In this document: in pieces, positions 45,288-53,783 of the stretch
Position numbering within the stretch: the first letter of the stretch is position 1
Layout: each line of letters starts with the position of its first letter
Source of the DNA: Bacillota bacterium
GTDB taxonomy: Bacteria; Bacillota; JADQBR01
NCBI GenBank assembly: GCA_016278515.1
Contig: JADQBR010000028.1
Location: 1 to 64,000, forward strand
Length of the DNA: 64,000 bases
Direction: 5' to 3'
Translations under genes and position numbers: made by a program
Notes under the pieces: generated by a model
Database searches by the model: none
The model's input: only the letters and a program-made list of their open reading frames with translations
What the model was told of the DNA's origin: nothing

Positions 45288-45643
45288 CGCAAGTCCTCCC
45301 GCAGCTTCATAGCATGCTTCAGGTAAATATGGCTTATTTCATGCTGTTTTTTGTCCGTATTTACATGTATTAATATGCGAATAATTCCTTTCTCACTTCC
45401 CGGCACATCTATTTCCGTAGCACAAAGTAATGGTACCGTAGTCCAACCAATTTCCCGTGCTGCTGATGCGGGAAACGCCGCATCTAAATCCTTAGTTACC
45501 GTAAATAAGACACTGGCTGCATCAGTTAAATCCAAACTGTTCTCCTCTACCATCCTACCCAAAAGCTCCCGTGTCGCCTCTCTTATCTTATCTGCATTAT
45601 TTTCTTCCACGGAGGTAGCGCCGCGAATACCTCTAACTGCCAT
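45284..45643 (-). CDS. aroH: Chorismate mutase, AroH type
   Basis: Monofunctional trimeric chorismate mutase making prephenate. It is 119 residues from the ATG at 45643 (8 nt after GGAGG). Landmarks are VRGIRGATSVEENN, LFTVTKDLDAAFPASAARE, VPLLCATEIDVPGS and RILIHVNTDK, with active-site Arg and Cys positions in the usual places. It supplies pheA and tyrA downstream. Confidence 0.94.
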   Translation of the reverse strand: MAVRGIRGATSVEENNADKIREATRELLGRMVEENSLDLTDAASVLFTVTKDLDAAFPASAAREIGWTTVPLLCATEIDVPGSEKGIIRILIHVNTDKKQHEISHIYLKHAMKLREDLR

Positions 45644-45668
45644 ACTACATTCCTCCATTTAATGTATT

Positions 45669-46088
45669 TTATGGAACCGCCCTATGGCCCAACCCAATGG
45701 CAACCTCGTCCAAATGCAACAAACCAATCCCAAAATAGACTGCTACACTGATGTGATCATGATAGCGCGCCACCCCAATCTTTCCGCCAACATTTAAACC
45801 GATTGCCTTTGGCATTATCTGGGATAATGCTTCTCTTGCTGCGCCGGCAACTGCCCCTTCTTCTACATGAATGTCTTTAATAACGTTTTCTCTTTTGGCT
45901 GCAACTACTGAGCGCTCCACAATTTTTTTTAGCGCATTGATGAATTCCCCGCCGTAATCCACTGCTGCAGTTTTAACGCCTAATTCCAGATACTGACCTT
46001 TGAGAATATTTTCTTCTTCTCTTGATTCGGTCAGAGCCATTTTTATTGCAATGGCTGCTATTTTCTTACTGCCGTATTTCTCATGCAT
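45669..46088 (-). CDS. HutP family RNA-binding regulator
   Basis: The 139-residue protein matches the HutP fold: IAAIAIKMALTESREEE at the start and, at the end, VGGKIGVARYHDHISVAVYFGIGLLHLDEVAIGLGHR. The His cluster corresponds to the Mg and histidine-binding residues of B. subtilis HutP, an L-histidine-responsive antiterminator. Here it lies just upstream of aroH and the aromatic amino acid run, not beside hut genes. It may regulate these genes or another target; that is inference. The start MHEKYG has no strong ribosome-binding site. Confidence 0.8.
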   Translation of the reverse strand: MHEKYGSKKIAAIAIKMALTESREEENILKGQYLELGVKTAAVDYGGEFINALKKIVERSVVAAKRENVIKDIHVEEGAVAGAAREALSQIMPKAIGLNVGGKIGVARYHDHISVAVYFGIGLLHLDEVAIGLGHRAVP

Positions 46089-46195
46089 TTTCTTTCCTTC
46101 TTTCTACGATTAGACTGTAGCTTTTTAAGCATTATATCTCAATGAAAGATGGTTTGACAAGGAAAAGGTTTCTATCTTTATGATAATTTCTCTCG

Positions 46196-46714
46196 TTAAT
46201 GCGACTCAGAAACGTCTACAGGGTCAAGTGATACTTGGTTTTTATATACTTCCACCATTCTTCCTGTTTTGGGCTGGGCTACGTTCTTTGAAGCGGAAAC
46301 TATCTTGAATACCAATCTGTGAGTATAATAGCTGCCGTCGATACTTAACACATCATGAGGATTGACCCTGACAGTAACTTGTTTATCTCTAAAATCAGCG
46401 ACAACACTATCATTAATAAGAAGTTTCGCCTTCTGTAGGCTCGAAAAGTTTTCCAGTCGTATTGTCACTGTGGAAAACGCCGCTACCTGTCCGCTAGTCG
46501 CTCTTGCCTCAGGGTATTGTCTATCAAAGTCAGTTACTTCCTGATTCAGTTTTTCTGAAAAACTCATATAGAGTTGCATTGGATCCTGCAAAAAGAAGGT
46601 TTGAACTAATACGATTAAAATTACCCCCACAACGATGGCCCTTATTAAATATTTCTCCACTTCTTCTATAAAGATAGTCTTCAATAGAGTTTTCTTTCTT
46701 ATATTATATTTCAC
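46196..46714 (-). CDS. Membrane-anchored hypothetical protein
   Basis: The 172-residue protein has a basic N-terminus, one membrane segment (about 24-44, LIRAIVVGVILIVLVQTFFL), and a beta-rich external domain (FSTVTIRLENFSS, VTVRVNPHDVLSIDGSYY). A GTG start follows GGGGGGAT. No family is recognised by name. It is typical of Firmicute proteins that follow a promoter near HutP. The nearest upstream DNA is repeat island R4. Confidence 0.55.
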   Translation of the reverse strand: MKYNIRKKTLLKTIFIEEVEKYLIRAIVVGVILIVLVQTFFLQDPMQLYMSFSEKLNQEVTDFDRQYPEARATSGQVAAFSTVTIRLENFSSLQKAKLLINDSVVADFRDKQVTVRVNPHDVLSIDGSYYTHRLVFKIVSASKNVAQPKTGRMVEVYKNQVSLDPVDVSESH

Positions 46715-46739
46715 GAAAATCCCCCCACATACCCTTTAG

Positions 46740-46985
46740 TAAGTTGGACAGTTGGTCAGTTGGACAGTTGGTCAGGTTTTAAACCCTTCCAGCCTTCCAA
46801 CCTTCCAACTCTTCCAGCTTTGAACCTTTCCACCTCTTCCAACCTTCCAACTCTTCTAACTTTGCAACTATCTACTCTACTCTTATGTTACGTAGGGGGA
46901 GGCTAGTCTATTACCAGATTCAGTTGGAAAGTTGGTTGGTTGGTATTTTCCTGTCCAACTTTCCAACAGTCCAACTTTCCAACTA
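46740..46985. repeat. Octamer repeat island R4 (largest)
   Basis: Four forward units (AGTTGGAC, AGTTGGTC, repeated) and AGGTTTTAAACCC are followed by a long run of inverted units (TTCCAACC, TTCCAACT, TTCCAGCT). A second small set sits near 46921-46983 (AGTTGGAAAGTTGGTT, centre GGTATTTTCC, then TCCAACTTTCCAACAGTCC). It lies between two divergent genes. It overlaps no coding sequence. Confidence 0.85.
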
Positions 46986-47074
46986 AAATAAAGTAGTACC
47001 GCTTTAGGCTCAGTTACGTATTATGTATTGAGGCGGTATTAACACGCACTTAACGCTGTCAGGAGGAATGGAAC

Positions 47075-47263
47075 ATGTTGACGTTACGGACCATGCTGTC
47101 AAGATTGCTCACTTATGAGGCTTCTCTAGTTCGCAATTATGAAACTTACAGCATGTCTACACCTAACGAGGAAGTCAAAAAGGCCTTATTAGAACTGGCG
47201 GAAGAACACAAGCAAAACCACAAACGATTAAAGACGCTGTTTAAGACGTACTGCAAAGGTTGA
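47075..47263 (+). CDS. Small two-helix protein
   Basis: The protein has 62 residues preceded by AGGAGGAATGGAAC. Two amphipathic helices (LRTMLSRLLTYEASLVRNYETY and EEVKKALLELAEEHKQNHKRLKTLF) give a ferritin-like half-bundle, as in small spore- or stress-associated proteins of Clostridia. The gene stands alone on the plus strand with a strong terminator. No family name can be assigned. Confidence 0.6.
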   Translation: MLTLRTMLSRLLTYEASLVRNYETYSMSTPNEEVKKALLELAEEHKQNHKRLKTLFKTYCKG

Positions 47264-47270
47264 GGCGGGT

Positions 47271-47297
47271 AAAAACAGTCCCGGCGGGACTGTTTTT
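47271..47297 (+). terminator. Terminator after the small two-helix gene
   Basis: CAGTCCC/GGGACTG stem with loop GGC, preceded by AAAAA and followed by TTTTT, 7 nt after the stop codon. It also serves the convergent minus-strand flavoprotein gene. Confidence 0.92.
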
Positions 47298-47318
47298 CTG
47301 CTGCAAATCATTTCGTCT

Positions 47319-48545
47319 CTAAACGCTAATTCCTGCTAAATAGCCGGTTGACCAAGCTGCCTGCAAATTGTAACCGCCGGTATTTCCATCCACATCGATT
47401 ACTTCACCGGCAAAGAAGAGCCCCGTTACTAATTTCGACCCCATGGTAGATGGGTCAACCTCTTTTACCGAAACACCGCCGCTGGTAACAATAGCTTCTT
47501 TTAGCGGCCTGGTGCTTTCCACAGTCATTGATAGGTTCTGCATTAGTTCAACTAACCGCTGCCGCTCTGCCTGTGTTACTTGGTGAATAAATTTATCGGG
47601 ATTTATTTGCGAGAGCTCAACCACCACCGGAATTAGTAATTTAGGAAGTAATTCATCTAATGCATTTTTAAACTGTTTTCTGGAATAATCTTCAAAATCT
47701 CTCACTATCCGTTTATCCAGTTGTTCCGAGGTTAATGCCGGCTTAAGATTTAGCCGAAGTATTACTTTATCTTTTTTAGTACCTAAGGCTTCATTAATAT
47801 CTCTACTAAGTGTTAGTACGATAGGACCTGATACGCCATAGTGAGTAAAGAGCATCTCGCCAAATTCCTCACCTAATTTTCGTCTCCCACACCCAGCACT
47901 CAAACGTACATTCCTCAAAGACAATCCCTGCAGCTCCCGTACCCATGGTTCTTTAGTTACTAATGGCACTAAGGCCGGTTTAGGAGGTACAATAGTATGA
48001 CCCAACTGCCGTGCCCATCGGTACCCGTCTCCGGAGGAACCGGTAAGGGGATATGAAGCACCGCCTGTGGCTATCACCACTTTTGTAGTTTGGAAGTCAT
48101 CCTGTTCGGTACTTACTGTGAAAATTTCATTCTGGCGGGTAATTGCCGTAACTTCTCTATTAAGCAGTACATTCACGCCGGCCTCAGCCAGCCCTCTGAT
48201 AAAAGCTTCTATGACATCTTGAGAACGATCATTTTTTGGAAAAACTCTGCCGCCCCGTTCTACTTTTGTTTCTAAACCGTAGCTTGCAAGGAAATCCAGT
48301 ACGGCTTGGTTGTCAAAACTATAAAAAGCACTGTATAAGAAACGACCATTGCCGGGAATCTGCTCAATAAACTCATCTATTGGGGCACTATTGGTTATAT
48401 TACAGCGACCTTTGCCGGTAATCAAGATTTTTTTGCCTAAGCGAGTATTCTTATCAATCAGTGCTACCTTCTTTTGTCTGAAACCTGCTTGCACAGCAGC
48501 CATCATACCTGCTGCACCGCCTCCAATAATTACTACGTCGTACAA
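47319..48545 (-). CDS. BaiN/RdsA-type FAD-dependent oxidoreductase
   Basis: The 408 residues match the HI0933/YtfP family. They include DVVIIGGGAAGMMAAVQAG for FAD, KILITGKGRCNITNSA, GGASYPLTGSSGDGYRWA, MLFTHYGVSGPIVLTLSR and the C-terminal GLFFAGEVIDVDGNTGGYNLQAAW. The family is poorly characterised; some members reduce bile-acid or other enoate substrates. Ferric siderophore and other roles have been suggested, but none is evident here. Confidence 0.9.
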   Translation of the reverse strand: MYDVVIIGGGAAGMMAAVQAGFRQKKVALIDKNTRLGKKILITGKGRCNITNSAPIDEFIEQIPGNGRFLYSAFYSFDNQAVLDFLASYGLETKVERGGRVFPKNDRSQDVIEAFIRGLAEAGVNVLLNREVTAITRQNEIFTVSTEQDDFQTTKVVIATGGASYPLTGSSGDGYRWARQLGHTIVPPKPALVPLVTKEPWVRELQGLSLRNVRLSAGCGRRKLGEEFGEMLFTHYGVSGPIVLTLSRDINEALGTKKDKVILRLNLKPALTSEQLDKRIVRDFEDYSRKQFKNALDELLPKLLIPVVVELSQINPDKFIHQVTQAERQRLVELMQNLSMTVESTRPLKEAIVTSGGVSVKEVDPSTMGSKLVTGLFFAGEVIDVDGNTGGYNLQAAWSTGYLAGISV

Positions 48546-48575
48546 AGAACCACCTTCTCAATAAATATTAATAAA

Positions 48576-48655
48576 ACTTGGCTTACGCCAAGTCTTTAGA
48601 CGCCGGCGAAAGCCTTAGTTGCACTTATGCTAATCAGAAAGTTATACTTTCTGAT
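48576..48655. repeat. Two short hairpins between ilvC and the flavoprotein gene
   Basis: ACTTGGC/GCCAAGT (48576-48593, loop TTAC) and ATCAGAAAGT/ACTTTCTGAT (48633-48655, loop TAT) are perfect inverted repeats. They lie in the 155-bp gap that also holds the ilvC terminator. Their role is unknown. Confidence 0.6.
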
Positions 48656-48660
48656 AGTAC

Positions 48661-48691
48661 AAAAAAGGTGAAAGGTTATGCACCTTCCACC
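48661..48691 (-). terminator. Terminator after ilvC
   Basis: On the minus strand GGTGGAAGGT/ACCTTTCACC with a 5-nt loop and one G-U pair is followed by six T, 10 nt past the ilvC stop. Confidence 0.85.
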
Positions 48692-48700
48692 CAAAGTCTC

Positions 48701-49699
48701 TTATTCCTTCTTTTCTAACCAAGGCATCATACTTCTTAAGTTTTCGCCTACTGTTTCAATTAAATGTTTTTCATCTTTTTCAGTCAACGCATTAAAGGTA
48801 GGCCGATTGGCCTCATTTTCCAAAATCCATTCTTTTGCAAACTGTCCCGTCTGAATTTCCTTAAGAATCTGCTCCATCTCACTTCTTACTGCGTCATTAA
48901 CTACCCTTGGGCCACGAGTTAAGTCACCATACTTAGCAGTATCACTAACTGAATAGCGCATCCAACTTAAGCCGCCCTCATAAATCATATCAATAATAAG
49001 TTTAATTTCATGCAAACACTCAAAATATGCAATTTCCGGCTGATAGCCCGCTTCTACTAGTGTTTCAAAGCCATTCTTAATAAGGCTTGTTAAACCGCCG
49101 CAAAGTACTGCCTGTTCACCGAACAAATCAGTCTCTGTTTCTTCTTCAAAGGTAGTATCGATTACACCGGCGCGGGCACAACCAATACCCTTAGCGTAGG
49201 CTAATGCCATGTCATGGGCCTTGCCGGTTGCATCTTGATACACCGCTGCCAGTGCAGGTACCCCTGCACCGTCTTGGTAGGTTCTACGCACCAAATGTCC
49301 GGGGCTTTTAGGAGCAACCATAAAAACATCTACATCCTTAGGTGGTACTATTTGACTGAAATGAATGTTAAACCCGTGGGAAAATACCAAAGCTTCCCCG
49401 GCATTCATATTAGGTGCAATTGCTTCCTTATAAACTCTAGCCTGCACTTCATCAGGCAGTAGAACCTGTACTATTTGAGCGGCCTTAACGGCTTCCGCTA
49501 CAGGAAGAACTTTTAATCCGTCCGCCTCTGCTTGGGCTTTCCTTCTACTGTCTTCTCTCAAACCAACCACTACATCCAAACCACTATCTTTCAGGTTCTG
49601 CGCCTGTGCATGTCCCTGGCTACCGTAACCCAGTACTGCGATAGTTTTACCTTTTAAAAGGTTAAGATCTGCATCTTGATCATAATACATTTTCGCCAT
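48701..49699 (-). CDS. ilvC: Ketol-acid reductoisomerase
   Basis: NADPH-dependent enzyme of valine, leucine and isoleucine synthesis. The 332 residues from the ATG at 49699 (after AAGGGGG) begin [36 protein letters not shown] is the cofactor loop, and [12 protein letters not shown] and [14 protein letters not shown] hold the metal-binding acidic residues. An upstream in-frame start at 49732 lies before the ribosome-binding site and is rejected. It is not with other ilv or leu genes in this window. Confidence 0.96.
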   Translation of the reverse strand: MAKMYYDQDADLNLLKGKTIAVLGYGSQGHAQAQNLKDSGLDVVVGLREDSRRKAQAEADGLKVLPVAEAVKAAQIVQVLLPDEVQARVYKEAIAPNMNAGEALVFSHGFNIHFSQIVPPKDVDVFMVAPKSPGHLVRRTYQDGAGVPALAAVYQDATGKAHDMALAYAKGIGCARAGVIDTTFEEETETDLFGEQAVLCGGLTSLIKNGFETLVEAGYQPEIAYFECLHEIKLIIDMIYEGGLSWMRYSVSDTAKYGDLTRGPRVVNDAVRSEMEQILKEIQTGQFAKEWILENEANRPTFNALTEKDEKHLIETVGENLRSMMPWLEKKE

Positions 49700-49821
49700 A
49701 ATTTTTCCCCCTTGGTCTAAGTAAATTGGCATATTCTAGTTAATATTCTAAATTAGCAACAAAAATCCTGCTAACTAATGGAATTATTTTTAGTCAAATT
49801 AATAATTATTCACTTATTAGA

Positions 49822-50358
49822 TCAATATTCTATCCCTTTACGGCTTCCGATATTTAGCTGGTAGGGATGCTTTAATTCCAGCATTTTCGTCACCAAATGC
49901 GCCTGTTCAATTAGTTCCTCAGGCGCATTGCGACCTGTCAGTACTACCTCAACATTGTCAGGCTTTACAGCCAATAAATCCTGAACTTCTTTTACAGTCA
50001 GTAGTTCAAACCAAATTGCATTATTAATTTCGTCTAATATGAGGATATCAGTCTCCAGGTCCATCAGCCACTTTTTAGCCTGACCCAACGCTGCCTGGGC
50101 CAACTGTTTATCCTCATCGCTGCCCTCGCCTTTTTTGATAAAGCCCTTACGCCCAAATGACTTGCAATCCAAGTATGGTTCTAACATCTTAAAAGCATTA
50201 TTTTCGCCATACTCCCCTGTCTTCATAAACTGAACAATACGCACATTGAAACCATGGCCAACAGCCCTTAAAGCCAATCCGAAAGCTGCCGTGCTCTTGC
50301 CTTTGGCATTACCAGTGTAAATTTGGATCAAACCCTGCTCCAGTTTCTCCCTATTCAT
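49822..50358 (-). CDS. cobO: Cob(I)yrinic acid a,c-diamide adenosyltransferase
   Basis: CobA/CobO/BtuR-type adenosyltransferase that attaches the 5'-deoxyadenosyl group to cobalamin precursors. The 178 residues have the P-loop YTGNAKGKSTAAFGLALRA near the start and ILDEINNAI at about 105, plus LTGRNAPEELIEQAHLVTKM. Length and motifs are standard. It is isolated from other cobalamin genes here. Confidence 0.93.
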   Translation of the reverse strand: MNREKLEQGLIQIYTGNAKGKSTAAFGLALRAVGHGFNVRIVQFMKTGEYGENNAFKMLEPYLDCKSFGRKGFIKKGEGSDEDKQLAQAALGQAKKWLMDLETDILILDEINNAIWFELLTVKEVQDLLAVKPDNVEVVLTGRNAPEELIEQAHLVTKMLELKHPYQLNIGSRKGIEY

Positions 50359-50374
50359 GACGGCCTCCTTTTTA

Positions 50375-50565
50375 GTTGGTCAGTTGGAAGAGTTGGTCAG
50401 TCGACAGTTGGACAGTTGGTCAGGATTTAAAACCTTTCCAACTGACCAACTGACCAACCGACCAACTTTTATCTTTTATCTTTTTGCTTTCCAACTTACC
50501 AACTTTTATCTTTTATCTTTTTCCTGACCAACTGACCAACTTTCCAACTGTCCAACTTATCTACT
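50375..50565. repeat. Octamer repeat island R5
   Basis: Forward units (AGTTGGTC, AGTTGGAA, AGTTGGAC; about five) end in AGGATTTAAAACC, followed by about ten inverted units (TTCCAACT, GACCAACT, GTCCAACT) interspersed with the twice-repeated word TTTTATCTTTTATC. It fills most of the 289 bp between cobO and the zinc-ribbon gene. Confidence 0.85.
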
Positions 50566-50647
50566 AAAGAGTTCCTTTTAATGGCTGAGATTTCCTGCTC
50601 TTAAAGAAAAATCAGTTTGATTAAATAAAGTCTGAGATGTACTTTAG

Positions 50648-50887
50648 TTAAGGCCATTGCAAGTTTGTTGACCCACACTGGTGGCAGGTATCAAAATAGC
50701 TTTCAGGCCGCTGAAATGCTTCATTGGTAATATCATGAGGAGCTCCGTGATTTTCGACGTGTCTAACCTGCCCATCGGCAAAATGTGCCGCCACGGACGA
50801 ATCCTTTGAGCTCATCCACGGAGTTCCCGATTGAATGCTGCTGGAGACAAAGCTGGTTTCATTACCACAGTTTAAACATCTTGGCAC
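50648..50887 (-). CDS. Zinc-ribbon protein
   Basis: The 79-residue protein starts at GTG (50887, 8 nt after GAGGGG). It has two Cys pairs, CLNCGN near the N-terminus and CHQCGS near the C-terminus, consistent with one zinc-binding ribbon built from both ends. The centre (SVAAHFADGQVRHVENHG) has two further His. No named family recognised. It directly follows the stress-type protein gene, 4 nt away. Confidence 0.6.
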   Translation of the reverse strand: MPRCLNCGNETSFVSSSIQSGTPWMSSKDSSVAAHFADGQVRHVENHGAPHDITNEAFQRPESYFDTCHQCGSTNLQWP

Positions 50888-50891
50888 AACA

Positions 50892-51380
50892 TCATCCCCT
50901 CTTTCCTGGTTTATCTTTATTTTTACTCCATTTGTCCGTTTTAGCACCAAGGGACTCGAGTAGATTAGCCACTTCATTAACCTTATCATTATTTGTCTCG
51001 ATGACAGCTAATATCTTGCCCCGCTTTACATCATTCTGATATTTCCCTGCGGCAGAATCAGATACCCCGTAAAAGGTTAAAGAGTCACTAATATTCTTGT
51101 CTTCTTGGGAAACCGCACCTGCCAACGGTCCGCCTGCAGTGACTTTTCCAACACCAGGGAGATCGATCTCGTCCACCTGAACCAACCATCCTTCCAGCGC
51201 ATCAACCCCCGGAATAGATACCTCATCGGCAGCTTCCATTTTAGCTAGTCTCTTTAGAGGTGTAACCAGCGATATCTGATTTTTGGCCAGCTCTCTTTCA
51301 TTAATCTTTTTAACAGCATCAACTGCCTGCTGCATGCCATTAAATACCCCAACTACAGTTTGTCTTATGCTCAATGACAT
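50892..51380 (-). CDS. YflT-like general stress protein
   Basis: From the ATG at 51380 this is a 162-residue protein: TVVGVFNGMQQAVDAVKKI with KNQISLVTP, then a glycine-rich middle (LPGVGKVTAGGPLAGAV) and a C-terminal domain (GKILAVIETNNDKVNEVANLLESLGA). The organisation matches Firmicute YflT/heat-induced stress proteins that repeat this alpha-beta domain. GGAGG lies only two or three bases before that ATG, so the TTG at 51374 or the ATG at 51398 is also possible. Function unknown. Confidence 0.65.
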   Translation of the reverse strand: MSLSIRQTVVGVFNGMQQAVDAVKKINERELAKNQISLVTPLKRLAKMEAADEVSIPGVDALEGWLVQVDEIDLPGVGKVTAGGPLAGAVSQEDKNISDSLTFYGVSDSAAGKYQNDVKRGKILAVIETNNDKVNEVANLLESLGAKTDKWSKNKDKPGKRG

Positions 51381-51466
51381 TTCCTCCTTAGTCGGCATGT
51401 GATGATTCCAAATGTTTACTTTGAGACATCTATTAGCTTAAACTATTTATGTCCATTTATACATTA

Positions 51467-51595
51467 AGTTGGACAGTGGGAAAGTTGGTCAGTTGGTCAG
51501 TTGGTCAGTTGGTCAGGTTAAAGGTATAAAGTTGGTTGGTTGGAAAGGTTTTAAAACCTGTCCAACTGTCGACTGACCAACTGTCCAACTATATT
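51467..51595. repeat. Octamer repeat island R6
   Basis: About six forward units (AGTTGGAC, AGTTGGTC, AGTTGGTT) reach GGTTTTAAAACC, a perfect palindrome. Inverted units follow (GTCCAACT, GTCGACTG, ACCAACTGTCCAACT). It lies between two divergent genes. Confidence 0.85.
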
Positions 51596-51691
51596 ATAGG
51601 CTAGCTTTCAGACAAATTGGTTACTTAGATTTTATATGATATTATAATTATGAATATGACTATCGTTTAACCTTTACAGGAGGAATTGGCT

Positions 51692-52396
51692 ATGGACAGG
51701 TTACAAAAGGTGATTGCTCGCGCAGGCATTGCATCACGAAGAAAAGCTGAAGAAATGATCAGTGCCGGGGAGGTCAAGGTGAATGGGAAAGTAATAACGG
51801 AAATGGGCCTAAAGGTGGATCCGAAGCAAGATTTTATTGAGGTAGATAATCAACCCTTAAGAAACAGTGAAGAAGAAAAAGTCTACATACTGCTGCATAA
51901 ACCTAAGGGTTATGTTACCACTGTCAAGGACCCCCAGGGAAGGTCAACCGTATTGGATCTAGTTAAGGTGCCCCAACGCATTTATCCCGTAGGTAGATTG
52001 GATTATGATACTTCCGGACTGCTTATTTTAACCAATGATGGGGATTTAACGTATGCACTAACCCATCCTAAACATGAAGTAGATAAAGTTTATCAGGCCC
52101 GGGTTAAGGGGCATCCTACCACGAATGCCCTGGATAGATTGCGCCAAGGAATCCTGTTAGAAGACGGACCTACAGCACCGGCAAAAGTTAAGCAGCTGAA
52201 AGCCTTTCGTGAAACAACTATACTGGAAATTACCATCCATGAGGGGAGAAATAGACAGGTCCGCCGAATGTGTGGTGCAATCGGGCACGAAGTAGCTGAC
52301 TTGAAAAGAATTGCCATTGGCAGCCTGCATTTAGGCAGTTTAAAACCGGGCGAATATGTGCAGACCAGTTTGAAAACAATAGAGAAAAACACTTAG
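51692..52396 (+). CDS. rluB: 23S rRNA pseudouridine synthase, RluB/RsuA type
   Basis: The 234-residue protein has an N-terminal S4 RNA-binding domain (RLQKVIARAGIASRRKAEEMI) and the pseudouridine synthase core with PVGRLDYDTSGLLILTNDGDL (catalytic Asp in GRLDYDT) and EGRNRQVRRMCGAIGH. It modifies a uridine in the 23S rRNA helix 90 region in characterised relatives. GGAGG sits 8 nt before the ATG; an in-frame TTG at 51686 is nearer to it but less good. Convergent with spmB, sharing a 4-nt overlap. Confidence 0.92.
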   Translation: MDRLQKVIARAGIASRRKAEEMISAGEVKVNGKVITEMGLKVDPKQDFIEVDNQPLRNSEEEKVYILLHKPKGYVTTVKDPQGRSTVLDLVKVPQRIYPVGRLDYDTSGLLILTNDGDLTYALTHPKHEVDKVYQARVKGHPTTNALDRLRQGILLEDGPTAPAKVKQLKAFRETTILEITIHEGRNRQVRRMCGAIGHEVADLKRIAIGSLHLGSLKPGEYVQTSLKTIEKNT

Positions 52397-52935
52397 CCCC
52401 CGCCAAATAGCAGGTTGATAATGAATATTGAAGCCAACAAACCGCTGGCATCTGCTATTAAACCAAGGGTAACAGCATATCTGTACTTTCTAATACCTAC
52501 AGAGCCGAAGTAGACAGTAAGTACATAAAAGGTAGTATCAGTGCTACCTTGCATTGTTGAAGCCAATTTACCGATGAAGGAATCAGGTCCATGGGCCCCG
52601 ATTAATTCGGTCGCTATCCCTAGGGCGCCTCCCCCAGATAACGGTCGCATTACGGCAAGAGGCAATACCTCTCCTGGCGCACCAATTAGACTCATTATTG
52701 GATCAATAACACGGACAAAGATGTTCATGGCTCCGGAAGCCCGAAATACGCCTATAGCAACCAGCATTCCAACCAGAAAGGGAATTATTCTGATAGCAGT
52801 TTCGAAGCCTTCTTCCGCTCCTTCCACGAAGGTTTCATATACTTTGACGCCTCGGAAGAAACCAATTAAAGGAATAGTTAAAAGCAAAAATGGTATAGCC
52901 CATCTTGATATTTGAGAAACAATGTTTAAAAACAT
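52393..52935 (-). CDS. spmB: Spore maturation protein SpmB
   Basis: Polytopic membrane protein needed with SpmA for proper spore core dehydration. The 180 residues contain about five hydrophobic segments and the conserved PFLLLTIPLIGFFRGVKVYE, PLAVMRPLSGGGALG, and STMQGSTDTTFYVL. It follows spmA by 4 nt, the usual order. It overlaps the rluB stop on the opposite strand. Confidence 0.94.
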   Translation of the reverse strand: MFLNIVSQISRWAIPFLLLTIPLIGFFRGVKVYETFVEGAEEGFETAIRIIPFLVGMLVAIGVFRASGAMNIFVRVIDPIMSLIGAPGEVLPLAVMRPLSGGGALGIATELIGAHGPDSFIGKLASTMQGSTDTTFYVLTVYFGSVGIRKYRYAVTLGLIADASGLLASIFIINLLFGGG

Positions 52936-52939
52936 AGCG

Positions 52940-53533
52940 TCACCTCCGGTGGCGTGCTCTATAACGCGCCCTTAGTATCTTATCTGCTGAAACAGCCACC
53001 ACTGTCCCCACCGCCGTGGCGAAGATAGTTGGCCCCACAATCTCCGTAGGGTCTGCAGACCCCGCCGCCACGCGTATTCCTATGATAGTGGCCGGTATTA
53101 AGGTAATGCAGGAGGTATTTATGGCTAAAAACGTGCACATTGCTTCACTGGCTTCCTCTGGGTCATTATTAAGCTTCTGCAGTTCCTGCATAGCCTTTAG
53201 ACCGAAAGGCGTGGCAGCATTTCCCAATCCTAAAATATTTGCACTAATATTCATAATGATGGCGCCCATGGCAGGATGTTCCGAGGGTACTGACGGGAAC
53301 AAAAACCGCATAACTGGTCTGACAACCCTGGATAGAAAATTAACCATTCCCGCTTTCTGCGCAATTCTCATCAGGCCCAGCCACAACGCCATCAGGCCGA
53401 TAATCTCAATAGCAATATTGACTCCTGACTGGGCCGAATCCATTGCTGCTTTAGTCACCACTTCAATTTGACCGTTTATTCCTGCCACTATAATTCCTGA
53501 TATTAAGAGAGCCAACCAGATAATATTAACCAT
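52940..53533 (-). CDS. spmA: Spore maturation protein SpmA
   Basis: Membrane partner of SpmB. The 197 residues have about five hydrophobic segments and the family motifs IEIIGLMALWLGLMRIAQKAGM, NILGLGNAATPFGLKAM and FLAINTSCITLIPATIIGIR. The operon dacF-spmA-spmB is conserved in spore formers. Confidence 0.94.
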   Translation of the reverse strand: MVNIIWLALLISGIIVAGINGQIEVVTKAAMDSAQSGVNIAIEIIGLMALWLGLMRIAQKAGMVNFLSRVVRPVMRFLFPSVPSEHPAMGAIIMNISANILGLGNAATPFGLKAMQELQKLNNDPEEASEAMCTFLAINTSCITLIPATIIGIRVAAGSADPTEIVGPTIFATAVGTVVAVSADKILRARYRARHRR

Positions 53534-53730
53534 GTTTTCCTCCTTGAGCTTTGCTTACACAGACTTTATAAACGAGCATCCCAGCACGTCCTATAAATAA
53601 AACTATGAGAAAAGACAAGTATTTAGAACTTTAAACAATGGGGAATGATTTTCAAACAGGAAATTTATAAATTAATAAATCCCCTGCTTAATATAAGCAA
53701 GAGATTAAAAAGAGGGGATTCTAAAAATAC

Positions 53731-53780
53731 ATGTTCAAAAAAGTCCATAGTAGCTCACCTGCGGTGGACTTTTTGAACAT
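53731..53780. repeat. Palindromic element P2, core GCTCACCTG
   Basis: ATGTTCAAAAAAGTCCA (53731-53747) pairs with TGGACTTTTTGAACAT (53765-53780), one base bulged. The loop contains GCTCACCTGC. It lies downstream of dacF and probably ends that transcript, but the loop core is shared with the element at 38729-38770. Confidence 0.75.
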
Positions 53781-53783
53781 ACT

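Noticed and set aside
46740-46985. Tandem repeats considered as a CRISPR array
   Set aside because: Units are 8 nt with no unique spacers and occur in both orientations; no cas genes are in the window.
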